Shown: in pieces, positions 35,601-43,054 of the stretch
Numbering within the stretch: the stretch's first letter is position 1
How the letters are laid out: each line of letters opens with the position of its first letter
NCBI GenBank assembly: GCA_030386875.1
Contig: CM059570.1
Location: 37,191,422-37,255,421 of the forward strand
Direction: 5' to 3'
DNA: 64,000 bases
Source: Morinoia aosen
Taxonomy: Eukaryota > Arthropoda > Malacostraca > Amphipoda > Talitridae
Notes under the pieces: model-generated
The model's input: the letters and a program-made list of their open reading frames with translations, nothing else
The model's database searches: none
What the model was told of the DNA's origin: nothing
Program-made: the position numbers and the translations under genes

Positions 35601-38600
35601 CGGGTGCGAATCAGGATGAGATATTTGCAGTCCGTAAGGGAGCACTTTGAAAGTGTGGGTCACGAGTGGCGCGAGTCGGCTGCGGCTATGCTGCAGGTCA
35701 TTCGACCTTTGGAGGCGGAACAGAATGCGGAGCGATTTTCGGACGTGTTCCTAAGGTTCGTTTCTCCAGAGGAACGTAACGAGTGCATTGTCGTGTTCTC
35801 GCCCATCAGTCCAGATCGCTTCGAACGGTTTCTAGTTCACTTGATTTTGACGCTTGGCGCGTTCAACACTGAGCTCGAAGTGTATTCGTGCCGCACCCTC
35901 CTGCACGCTTTGCAGCACGTTGGACTCATCGAGGATGCACTCAACCCTACGCAACAAGATGCTGATAGGCTGGCCCGGAGGTTTGTGAAAGATCAGCTCC
36001 TGTATTATTCGGTTGGAGCCAAGGAGTTCAATCGCTTGGTTGCAGTGTGCTTGGAAAAATTGAGAGCGTTCATGGCACAACGGGTGGTGCCTTTCGAGTC
36101 CATGCCACTCGCCACGTATCGTAGCATTAAGGAACAGGCGCAAGCAAAGTTGGTCTCGGCGGAGACCAGTTTCAGGAATAACGTGGTGGACGCTCTTCTT
36201 CTCAACAAAGGTTTGCCTGCTCTGCCTAACGTCAACGATTTGCGCGCTGGAAGACCAGTTCCTTACGACCCTCAGCTGACGCGCGTGCCCAATCAGACAG
36301 AAGAATCGTTCCAGGAGCAAGTGAAGGCACTCAATCATGTACGAGCTGCGGTAGACTCTTTTGTCAATCCAAACGCAACGTTTGTACGCTTCCCTCTACT
36401 GTTGGGGCCTCCTGGCGCTGGCAAGACGCATGTCTTGATGACGGGGTGTGCATATGCCTTGTCCAAGGGTTTGAAGACATCGGTTGTTGCCGTAACTTCT
36501 GAGCGAGCTCGTGCCATGGGTGGTGAGCATGTGCACCTGCTTTTCTGCATCCCCGTCACACAGAGTCAGTTGGAGACGCCGAATTTCACGGCCGAGAAGT
36601 GCTTGATGAAGCTTGCTCGCAATCTTGTGCGAATGGCGTTTCTTAAGCGTTTGGACGTTATGATATTCGAAGAGATAGGCTTATTGTCTTTGAACCTGCT
36701 TGTCGTGATGGACATTGTGCTTCGACGCGTTCGTGACAATCCAGTGCCTTTTGGGGGCATTCTCATGATCGCGTCTGGGGATCCACGCCAGCTTCCTCCC
36801 GTCGATGGTGGTGGCATTTGGCTGGCTGCGCAAATGTTAACAGTGTTCAGCGTATTGAATCTGTGTCACTACGTTCGAAGTCGCCGCGACCTTCAGCTGC
36901 AGTGCATCATTACTTTGATGCGAAAGTGTGTGCTCACTGAAGAAGAGGTGCAGTGTGTGCTCAATGTTATTAAAGAACAGCGGTTTGTTAGTTCGTGGGA
37001 CGATGTTGCTGATGGTGTCCTCAGAGTCGTCAGCAAAAGAAGAGCTGAACGCGAGGCGGTCCAGCGATTTCTCCAATTGAAGGCGAACGTCCCAGGACTC
37101 GAGTTGAAAAGGTACGCGTCAACGGACACGGTGGAAGGTGTTGGCAACAATTGGCGTGCAGCTGAATCGCGCGTTTCGAGGCAGCTCGATTATCTGTTGG
37201 CCGAGAGCAGCGAAGTCGTGCTCTTTCCTGGTGCTGTAATGCGTGTGACCTTCAACAACGTTAATGCTACGAGAAACATGCCCAGGTTTTCGCAGGGACA
37301 ATTGGTCGTGATTACTGCATTGCCGAACAGTGATGTGCCGCCAAATCAGCAGCGTGTAGAAGCTCGACTAGTGCCACCAGGTCAGCGTGTTGTCGACGTC
37401 GGAAACATACCGGATGCGTGGCAGCGCGCTTCTTTGAAGAGACACTGTACTAACCCTGTTGTCGTTGGGAATGCTATGACAAAGGCCAAGCGCTTGCAAT
37501 GGCCTCTACGGCATTATGTCTGCTCTACAATTCATAAGGTTCTAGGGGACACTGTGCCTCGCTTGGCGACCCAAATTAGTGCAAACGACCAGAGGTACTC
37601 GCTGTGGCAGAGGGAGCAGCTGCTCACTGTACTTTCGCGTGTCGAAGAACTAAGAGCCGTAACGTTCGTAGGCTCCAAGGAGGACACGTTGGCGGCTGTG
37701 GGTCAGCTATTGAGGGTGAAGGATTCTCTGGCTGCCCACATAGAAGAAATGCTGACGCAGCTCGACATCATGAGTGAGTCTCCCCGAACGATTCCGAGTG
37801 ACCTGCCGTTTTCAGATCCGATTGCGTGCGAAGTTCCATCTTTGGATGCGGGCTTCGTGTACATTTTCGTGAGTGTGAAATTGCCGAAGCTTTTCAAGTT
37901 CGGCAACTGCAGCTTAATCAGAAAGGCGTTGCATTCAATCAACAGCTCTGTTTGTCAACCCAATTTGCGTGCCGGAATTCCCTGGGTGTGTTTAGCGTAC
38001 GTGTGTGGCTTCAGTGGTTCCGGTAAAGACGAAATCAATAAACACGAGAGGGAAATGTTCGAGGCGGACGTGTACGTTCGTGGGGGTAATAGTATGCCGA
38101 CAACCAGGACACGCTTAGCACACCTCGTTAAGGAACACGAGCGGTGGGTCAGCAGGGGTCACTCCACTCTCGTCTTGAAGCAGTGCTGCCATTTTGTTCG
38201 TCGAAACGAAGTTCCTCACGTCGCTGATGCTTTGGCTCCCTCTGAAGATCCTGCTGATTTCGTGCTGAGCTCGTCTGATGTGGCGAGTGCCCCAGCAACG
38301 ACCTACCGCCATGACCGAGTTCCTCAGGTTGCTAATGTCGTTGTTCAGCCAATGGTAACAGCTGATGCTGCTCAAGCTTCAAGCGTTCAAGCTATTGCAA
38401 GTCCACCGACTGCTGCTCTTCAAGCTTCAAGCGTTCAAGTTCATGCAACTTCAAGACCACTGATTTTGGGTCCTGTGCGTGCTCCACCATCTTCGCAGGA
38501 AACTCCTGATGTTCTAGTTTCTGTTGACCGTAATTCGGTGCATGGCGACGACACGTTCTCTCCTATCCTTGGAGACGTTGAAGGTGAGGCGGAGCCTGCA

Positions 38601-39062
38601 TCAGGTGTCTATTTGGGGATCGAGATGCCTCTGTTGGCTGAGAGGCTTGCAGTAGGGGACACCTGTTCATCGGACGAAGATTGTGGTAGGCAATATTTCA
38701 CGGATGGTAGCCTGAGTTCGACGGAGGAAGAAGAGCTGATTTTGGCCGTGAAAAGGTCGCTTGACATAAGGAAAGCGATTCACCATAAAGAGTTCTCTCA
38801 TGAAGAATTAAGAGCCAGGATGTCGACCGGCGGCTTGGCTGGCTCTAGTGGAATCTCCCTCAAATCGCCTCCATGCAAGCGGATTCTTCGAGACACACGC
38901 AGAGGACGCCGTAAGCGTTCTTCAGTGGCCAATGAGCTTGGAGAAGAAGGGACGACGAGGGCACAGGAATTCACTTCTCCGAAGGGAAAAGCACCAATGT
39001 CGGGGACGAAGATGAAGACAATGAAAGGAGTTTGCAAAAATATTCGAAAGAAGTTTCAATGA
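29664..39062 (+). CDS. Helitron-like RepHel transposase (HUH nuclease + PIF1 helicase) with extra domains
   Basis: 3132 codons with no stop. The start is the first ATG after an in-frame TAG; TTTATTAG just before it could also be a splice acceptor. Visible in order: six CX2CX4HX4C knuckles (residues 7-20, 73-86, 198-211, 226-239, 356-369, 384-397) with further Cys pairs between; an acidic linker; a CxCC…CWHC zinc-like region (541-584); a Cys/His cluster (~1193-1247). The Rep nuclease shows DYFVTITMN (~1515), the HUH triad as PHVH (1604-1607) and two tyrosines spaced as in Helitrons (Y1782, Y1786 in YMCKY). The PIF1-type helicase shows GPPGAGKTH (2248-2256), MIFEEIG (2333-2339), SGDPRQLPP (~2371-2379) and TIHKVLGDT (2622-2630). 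A probable GIY-YIG domain (~2730-2830) and a UIM-like segment (~3021-3036) follow. The role inferred from the family is rolling-circle transposition: strand nicking by HUH/Tyr and unwinding by the helicase. Element ends were not found. Confidence 0.93.
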   Translation: MARKNRCGACGKKGHKATTCTDNRTDSADGEQALSSSSVFTSHRTSPLRNVEGRRSPSLSSESSSKSSSRQSCTKCRQTGHNVRRCPRPTKLKSTTCSLKDNRRDSADEGPASSCSSVSTSRQTCFVCQGHACQCGNSASNISEESTVGFAPKEQAKKCPKCRQDKQKCTCPARNVEPTSSQISISSVMSSSSSKQSCGNCGLSGHNVRRCPQFRRVVRTGKRSQCSKCNEFDHIRRKCPRLVAAQSGASVQDTSQENVPLIPADEGPASSSSSVSTSHQTCPVCRGHVCACGNSTSNSREGETLGFVPKERGENCMKCRLDGQKCRKCLGKNIELSSTQISTSSLVSNSSSKQTCGNCGSSGHNVRRCPQLGRVSKTGKRSQCSKCHKFGHIRRRCPLFAAAQSDGGVQDTSQEKFPITPLDVPMVETEPSELAEETNEIENVRLDGNEEVVLPSAQIEKTQKMAIGNARLGTNEEVVFPSAQIEGTQEMDIEDDVEGREELMEVSGEEDEEEDMGAVAEERVEENVVDGVVEGEGPVMCACCHRKSVEDYPLILRALPLNYIRRKYGDSTNFGPNSRVCWHCEFYLRPTRKVKWVHAWPAVLFSFLTQRRLALNRKKFVQFLPQIVREMYSNVDLSPQIVAQWNQEPVFMDITVERRKFMATLGEYRMHTTFLSIENKYPVPTILCMMGCTLFIDDEVGEKMSFLPACHYLSTICPDFKAFDANGSYFNGARADWPYQFKELNRWLVSPSIHIDRKQGLCIAMCGPSVHADGRSQFVHVPRHPILKEKSPLVQDVLAPVVATPNIIRQGRTSEKNTSYAVLKQKGGMGLGTFTIMPRAVVEIQKCSRELAGAHALAIRNRPEIAQSFTEELRTDDFFVEDVVRDTATLFDFSEEAVGPVVACGTFVDIGDVMHAYKVFEHRMEGDIEDDRRPEVRVQRSNHLDCLQLAHRADNKGLTPFEVPQFRSQRAAPTSGCVIHVTVNCIVHCRPLHRGLLKEMWNARNDGLHRSLNNLVKVMVTGSRGAVRCQTAGRAVEVRLLEQQNLPHPLPADENLSTVVARALRHCCRVALVSVTEGPLDVLVGQSDDPVVIVDAHDRPVVRLQVETGNSHYLLMAVHTHFDGGRCVVKLVFRWRENWRWYTIRDGDVNRLTRESPERGPFEILVYATRNESMCLRKEEFMNLSGGQTKMRCSVHPHFYLMREFPHTQLRCCHGDCNSGIRWRCSHGHGTLAPCAAGVCPKHGKELMELPTNTLVARRPVGERLVRNRGTEEPVVARRDEAQELDVDIRGDAEAVTGAGDEELVVTTDMLVDVSDFDPSVALVTKPVPRMYDANLAGVSSHFLETAVLRSFQRVSLDRKPPVILQQMLQHLHSLTPDSYLPLLYPEGALFPTIFFKSIDGAVVGALPMPSFFERGKKKCAGGLASLEDHIQVRMRDSRSLTSRDPDYMCFCFDTVLNRTFQFNSCSVAVKRGLEHIVRPEVRCENRRADAMSDHIDSRREVKRLSSLVREAAWDYFVTITMNESDTVGIRVIREAAEAIYPPGSEELNDLLQNMCALMCRVWSRWVKIFFDIILKSPERPLGHVRSYWARMEFQDKGAMGNRPHVHAGVTLQPGSDLNENLARIVNDSNQLFSARHGTDFDSLHAKGLVKDYPDFVKLMELGYRLTQHDCGKSKFRCQKRMADGSMTCRVPRHPRSVFSSFKEGPTNKLYDHEARERLLAIGLAYRNNYGELQVEKELIGGRWQYQTASNVISVPVVPQLFVICRSVINVQLCDRRMVTSYMCKYVSGVDEKRDVVLTVKDDAPDVLNVDARPLFNAKITGAAKAEQRIRANAPEPLARELSLSEMTWFTLKLPYILTNVTFVEVSTEQPEYRRAVRKIPRGPARRLIADDGSLKCVNVRVGLPAWRQWSRHQVLMMRDCIESDYHADRTTTFSFRPPELMSVRRLEAYFKWFVVDNAKEFAASENLSEHPLIDGCCRRVRIRMRYLQSVREHFESVGHEWRESAAAMLQVIRPLEAEQNAERFSDVFLRFVSPEERNECIVVFSPISPDRFERFLVHLILTLGAFNTELEVYSCRTLLHALQHVGLIEDALNPTQQDADRLARRFVKDQLLYYSVGAKEFNRLVAVCLEKLRAFMAQRVVPFESMPLATYRSIKEQAQAKLVSAETSFRNNVVDALLLNKGLPALPNVNDLRAGRPVPYDPQLTRVPNQTEESFQEQVKALNHVRAAVDSFVNPNATFVRFPLLLGPPGAGKTHVLMTGCAYALSKGLKTSVVAVTSERARAMGGEHVHLLFCIPVTQSQLETPNFTAEKCLMKLARNLVRMAFLKRLDVMIFEEIGLLSLNLLVVMDIVLRRVRDNPVPFGGILMIASGDPRQLPPVDGGGIWLAAQMLTVFSVLNLCHYVRSRRDLQLQCIITLMRKCVLTEEEVQCVLNVIKEQRFVSSWDDVADGVLRVVSKRRAEREAVQRFLQLKANVPGLELKRYASTDTVEGVGNNWRAAESRVSRQLDYLLAESSEVVLFPGAVMRVTFNNVNATRNMPRFSQGQLVVITALPNSDVPPNQQRVEARLVPPGQRVVDVGNIPDAWQRASLKRHCTNPVVVGNAMTKAKRLQWPLRHYVCSTIHKVLGDTVPRLATQISANDQRYSLWQREQLLTVLSRVEELRAVTFVGSKEDTLAAVGQLLRVKDSLAAHIEEMLTQLDIMSESPRTIPSDLPFSDPIACEVPSLDAGFVYIFVSVKLPKLFKFGNCSLIRKALHSINSSVCQPNLRAGIPWVCLAYVCGFSGSGKDEINKHEREMFEADVYVRGGNSMPTTRTRLAHLVKEHERWVSRGHSTLVLKQCCHFVRRNEVPHVADALAPSEDPADFVLSSSDVASAPATTYRHDRVPQVANVVVQPMVTADAAQASSVQAIASPPTAALQASSVQVHATSRPLILGPVRAPPSSQETPDVLVSVDRNSVHGDDTFSPILGDVEGEAEPASGVYLGIEMPLLAERLAVGDTCSSDEDCGRQYFTDGSLSSTEEEELILAVKRSLDIRKAIHHKEFSHEELRARMSTGGLAGSSGISLKSPPCKRILRDTRRGRRKRSSVANELGEEGTTRAQEFTSPKGKAPMSGTKMKTMKGVCKNIRKKFQ
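29982..30923 (+). repeat. In-frame tandem duplication of 471 bp within the zinc-knuckle region
   Basis: The block starting GCTGACGAGGGACCAGC at 29982 recurs at 30453, a spacing of exactly 471 bp (157 codons). Each unit encodes the same order: a CxxC(Q/R)GH…CxCG cluster, a CxKC…C cluster and two CCHC knuckles, ending VQDTSQE. A shorter duplication of an acidic NEEVV.PSAQIE.TQ segment follows at about 31005-31135. The units differ at many positions, so the duplication is not very recent. Confidence 0.9.
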
Positions 39063-39064
39063 AA

Positions 39065-39220
39065 AAAGTGAGTATTTTTTTGCCCATGGGCCATCTTGTG
39101 TTGTGGGTGATTTTAAGCTGCTGCTGTTTGACATGATTTACGTCATGTATTCTGCAGTGTTACGCACATAATATCAAAGGGTATAAATATGTGATTTTTT
39201 TAGATTAAGCTCATAGTGTT
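39065..39220. other. Downstream flank of the Helitron-like frame
   Basis: It contains the palindrome GCCCATGGGC (about 39083-39092) and a small hairpin, ACATGA-loop-TCATGT (about 39132-39149). Classic Helitrons end with a hairpin shortly before CTRR, but no CTRR follows at the right spacing. It is therefore only a candidate region for the 3' end. Confidence 0.25.
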
Positions 39221-39225
39221 GAACC

Positions 39226-39577
39226 GTCTCAGGGGATACAACTAGTAGATCTATGGAAATTAGCAATCCCGGGGGGAGAATGTGTGATGGCTTGAGCTAA
39301 GAGTTAGGTAGGCTCAAAATTTGGCTGCAATGGAATGTTAATGCATTGTAAAGCACCATATTTTTTCGGTTTGTTGGTGTTTTGTTTTTCGTCACGTACT
39401 ACTCTCTTCCTAAACTTTTATTTTCTAATTAATTTATTTCTCAACTTAGTGTTATTCCGCACTTTGTGCACAGATTGTGCCTTCCCTCAAGTCTGTACTA
39501 AATGATACCTTTTTTCCGTTCTTTTTGTTACGTTTTCCTCGCAATTAGGGAGGCTTGAAGTAACGTACAATCCAATG
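39226..39577 (+). repeat. SINE-like repeat downstream of the Helitron-like frame
   Basis: Near full-length copy in the same orientation as 29053-29415: 'CTCAGGGGATACAACTAGTAGATC', 'GGAAATTAGCAATCCC', 'GAGTTAGGTAGGC' and the 'TTAGGGAGGCTTGAAGTAAC' tail. Confidence 0.75.
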
Positions 39578-40262
39578 TCTTGTGTACTAATTATGGCAAC
39601 ATTTCATTTCACACATTTTAAGAGAAGTTTTCATGTGCAGGAGGTGTTGATGGTGGATGGGCTCGTCGTATTTCATTTGTTATGGTGGGTAAGTTGCATT
39701 TTGTTTGGTGTTGTTGTTATGTGTAGTTTTGACCTGAGTTATTTGGAAGTTGATGACTTCGAACGCGTATGTGTGGTTCTGTGTTAGTGTTTGTCAAATG
39801 CCCATACTTTGTTTATTGAGCTTTTTTGTGCATTGTTGTCCATGTACATGTATTCATTTAGTGTTTCGAAAGCTTATAGGTGCTTAACTTTAATTCTTCA
39901 TATTTTCATTGTCTTAAAAATTTGAGAAGTTTAGCGTACATTTCTTAGAGAAAAATCCAAGATGATGTAATTGTGTGCAATAATGTTGATAACAATTGAA
40001 CGAATGTTCGTATCGTAAGGAATAATATTATTATTGTTTGTGTAATGTGCAGACGAATGAAGTTGTTCTTAAGGAGTGATTTTCGTTGGATATTGCCATT
40101 TTATTGATGGGAATTTGTTCTTCTAGAAGCGAGATATGAGTTCCCGACTTTGAAATAGGGTTGGCCTCTTTAATGAAAATGGAATAAGTTCATTCGTGTT
40201 AGTTGAGTTTGATTATGTTTCGTACACTTTAATTACAAATTGTATCGTTTCCAGGTGTAGGG

Positions 40263-40621
40263 CCCCTTCAGGGGATACAACGATTTGTATCCATGGGAAT
40301 TAGCGCTCCCAGGGGATTATGTGAGGGCCCAAGCTCAAGGTTAGGTAGGCTTCCTTTTTGTTAAAATAGAATAGGTTTTTGTTTCGTTCCGGACCATCAT
40401 TTTTCGGTTCACTGCTGTCTTTTTTTTAACATTTACTATTTTCTTCTTCAACTTTGATTTTGTTTCAACTTCTTTCTCATCTAACTGTTTCTATGCGCTC
40501 TCTGCATAGATTCCGTATCTAATATTTATATTGAATGGTGCCTCCCTTCTTCTTCTCTTCGATACACTCTTTTTTTTGTAGCGGTCAGGGAGGCTTAAAC
40601 TAACCTATAATCTAATCTTTT
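40263..40621 (+). mobile_element. SINE-like ~360-bp repeat with a perfect 10-bp TSD (best-defined copy)
   Basis: It is flanked by AGGTGTAGGG at 40253-40262 and 40622-40631. The duplicated unit B lacks the element and has a single GTGTAGGG, giving an empty site within the window. The element is 359 bp: head CCCCTTCAGGGGATACAACG, hairpin-prone GGGAATTAGCGCTCCC, then AGGTTAGGTAGGC, a pyrimidine-rich body, and a TATAATCTAATC tail. The variable-length TSD and short repeat tail fit a retroposon. No clear pol III A and B boxes were found, so 'SINE' is provisional. Confidence 0.85.
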
Positions 40622-40779
40622 AGGTGTAGGGTGTTAGAAGATTACGAGGTTTTCAAATATTGAATTAGCAGGTTTTTCTTTCCTCCCCACTGTTATGGGA
40701 ACAATTTAGTTGCGCGGTCATTGAAGCGCACAGTATTGTAATTTAAAGCTTCTTTGACAGTACAGCTATGTTTTTGCAG

Positions 40780-40922
40780 GCTCATTTTCTACTGCCGCTT
40801 GTTGTTGCTTCCACCGGTGTTTTGGCTGGTGTTGACACCGCTGTTCGAGGCTGCTACTTTTACAAATCACGGGCAAAGATGGAGGATTAAGATGCTACCG
40901 ACGAGTTGGTGTGCTTTGTTAG
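40780..40922 (+). CDS. Candidate exon, first of a duplicated pair
   Basis: Acceptor TTTTTGCAG and donor GTATGG bound 143 nt. After one leftover nucleotide the frame LIFYCRLLLLPPVFWLVL… is open to the donor. The phase fits 27354-27435. The encoded stretch is hydrophobic, like a membrane segment, then basic (GQRWRIK). No family is recognised. Confidence 0.3.
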
Positions 40923-41800
40923 GTATGGTGATTTTATTCGTTCAGTATAGCATGTGGCTTGTTTTATTGCTGAGAAAGACAATGTTGTCAGAGTGCTTCT
41001 TGTGTTCTTATAATGCATGGAGACACCAAAAAGTGGTGTTGTCGTCATGTGTAGTTATGATCCGAGTTATTTGAAACTTGATCACTTGGAACGCGTGTGT
41101 GTTGTTCTGTGTCAGTGGCCGTCAAATGCCCAAATCCGTTTATTGAGCGTGTTTGTGCAATTTTGTCTTTACATGTATTGATTTAGGGTTGTAAAAGTTT
41201 AGAGTTGCTTAGCTGGGGTTTTCATATTTTCATTGTTTGTCTTCAAAAGATGAAAAGGTTAGTGTAGGTTTCTTCAAGAAAATTTCAAGCTGATGCAATT
41301 GGGTGCAAGAATGTTGAACACAATTCAAACGAATGACCGTATTGTTAGAATAACATCGATTGTGTAATGTGTACAAGAATGTGGTTATTCTTCGAGAGCA
41401 ATTTGAGTTGGACACTGCTATTTTACTGATGGGAATTACATTTTTTAGAAGCGACATATGAGTTGAAGACTTGAAAGTAGAGTTATCCTTTTTTTGTTGA
41501 AATGGAAGAAATGACTGTTTAATTATGGAGTATATTATTTTGATGGAATGGTTAATTTGGAGGCGTGAGTTATGTTATTCGAGTATAATTTAGTTTCATT
41601 GACTAGAATTGTAAATTGTGACACTTCCGCGTGTAGGGTGTGAGAATATTACTCTTGCATAGATTACGTATTTTCAAATTTTGAATGTAAAGTCGCTTTC
41701 TTCCTGTTTACTTTTCTTGGGTACAATTTTGTTGCGTGGTCATTGGGCACCATGTATTGTAATCAAATGCTTCATTTACAGCACAGCCATGTTTGTGCAG

Positions 41801-41954
41801 GCTATTTTCTACTGCCGCGTGTTGTCGGTTCTACACCCGTTTTGGCTGCTGTTCGTGCTGGTGTTGACACTGCTGTTCGAGGCTGTTACTTCTTCAAATC
41901 ACGGGCGAAGATGGAAGATTAAGATGCTACCGACGAGTTGGTGTGCTTTGTTAG
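41801..41954 (+). CDS. Candidate exon, second of a duplicated pair
   Basis: Same splice context as 40780-40922. It is 154 nt, with 12 extra nucleotides inside (a further LLFV-like stretch) and one nucleotide fewer at the start. The homologous frame AIFYCRVLSVLHPFWLLF… is open, but its entry phase differs from the first copy. The two therefore cannot be simple mutually exclusive exons joined to the same upstream exon. Confidence 0.25.
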
Positions 41955-42237
41955 GTATGGTGATTTTATTTGTTTTGTATTGCGTGTGGCATGTTTTTTC
42001 TTGAGAAAGAAAATATTGATTGACTGTTCATAGTGTTTTTATTTTGCATTGAAAATTTCGAATTGCAATCCAATAGTTTTATGATGTTTCATAGTTGAGA
42101 TGAAATGGAGGAGTGACATTGAAATGTTATAGGGTACACAAATTTTGTGTTAATTTTTATGAGACTTTCACAATAGTTTGGTTTAATATCTTGCATATTT
42201 GATGTTAACGTAAATTATGTTTATTTGGCAGCCACAC

Positions 42238-42355
42238 AGAAGGTATACAATTATTGTATTTATGGGCTTATTGTTTGAAGGGATAGTATGTGAGATAGGG
42301 TGGAGGCCTCTCGTTCGATGCGCTAGAATAGATTTATGTCCTTGATTTTAGTAGC
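42238..42355 (+). repeat. SINE-like repeat, head fragment
   Basis: It retains 'GGTATACAATTATTGTATTTATGGG' and 'AGTATGTGAGATAGGGTGGAGGCC' only. Confidence 0.5.
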
Positions 42356-42372
42356 AAATCCTAGTAATGCCG

Positions 42373-42729
42373 TTTTGGGGGATTTCGCTATTGTATTTAT
42401 GAGAATTAGCACTCTCAAGGAGAAAATGTGTGAGGGTTTGAGCTGAGAGTTAGGTAGGCTATGGTTTAGTTGAAATGAAATGTTTTGTTATGTTAAGGAC
42501 CACTTCTTTTTGGTTCATTGCTGTCCTGTTTGTCGTCACCTACTGCTAATCTATTCTTCAACTTCTCTCATGTTTCATAATTATATTCTCAATTTATGGC
42601 AACTAAGCTCCTTCCGCATAGATTGCGCAAACCTTTTTCTGCATAGTAAGTGGTCTTTTTCTCTATCTATGTTCGAAACGTTTTTTGTTGACGGTTCTGG
42701 AGGTTTAAAGTAACATATTATCTAATCTC
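42373..42729 (+). repeat. SINE-like repeat, near full-length copy
   Basis: The head 'TTTTGGGGGATTTCGCTATTGTATTTATGAGAATTAGCACTC', 'GAGAGTTAGGTAGGC' and the tail 'GGAGGTTTAAAGTAACATATTATCTAATC' are all recognisable. Confidence 0.75.
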
Positions 42730-42807
42730 ACAAAGTAATGGGGTTATTATTCGTCATTTCGTCGGGTAATAATGCATAAAATGTAATGTTGTGTATTTAT
42801 TGGGCAG

Positions 42808-42899
42808 TTTTATTTGTTCCGTGTGCGTTTGTGGGGGCGAACGTCTTCTGAGGGTGGAGGCTCCGTCGTCACTTATGAAGTGATCTGGGTCAATTGGAG
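42808..42899 (+). CDS. Candidate exon, 92 nt, GC-rich
   Basis: Acceptor ATTGGGCAG and donor GTAAGG (from 42900) enclose a block clearly richer in GC than its flanks. It is open in frame 1 only (FYLFRVRLWGRTSSEGG…VNW plus AG); the other two frames have stops. Its phase does not join directly to 40780-40922. No homology is recognised. Confidence 0.25.
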
Positions 42900-43054
42900 G
42901 TAAGGTGATTTCGAAATTTATTTCGTATGGTTTGTTTCAAGAACACATTTCGAAATGATATACATACCGTTTGAAATACATGCAAAAAGTTGAAAGCGAG
43001 CAAAGTTGTGATTTATGTTGTACCTTTGTTTTCCAAAGATTTTCGGAGTTTGTT

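Larger units (their letters stand above)
39641..42004 (+). repeat. Tandem duplication, unit ~1.3 kb, carrying a duplicated exon-like block
   Basis: Unit A (about 39700-41000) and unit B (about 41035-42004) align throughout, for example 'ATGTGTAGTT.TGA.C.GAGTTATTTG', 'GTCAAATGCCCA' and the block at 40780 against 41801. The offset is about 1330 bp at the start and 1021 bp at the end. Most of the shrinkage is explained by a SINE-like insertion (40263-40621) present only in A, so that insertion came after the duplication. Confidence 0.8.

Noticed and set aside
39083-39149. Helitron 3' terminal hairpin and CTRR end
   Set aside because: Small hairpins exist, but no CTRR at about 10 nt downstream and no matching TC start upstream could be paired, so the end is not called.
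39641-39688. A 48-nt exon between GCAG and GTAAGT
   Set aside because: The splice motifs are good, but in the phase needed to follow 27354-27435 it contains a stop, and its duplicate partner does not keep the sites.
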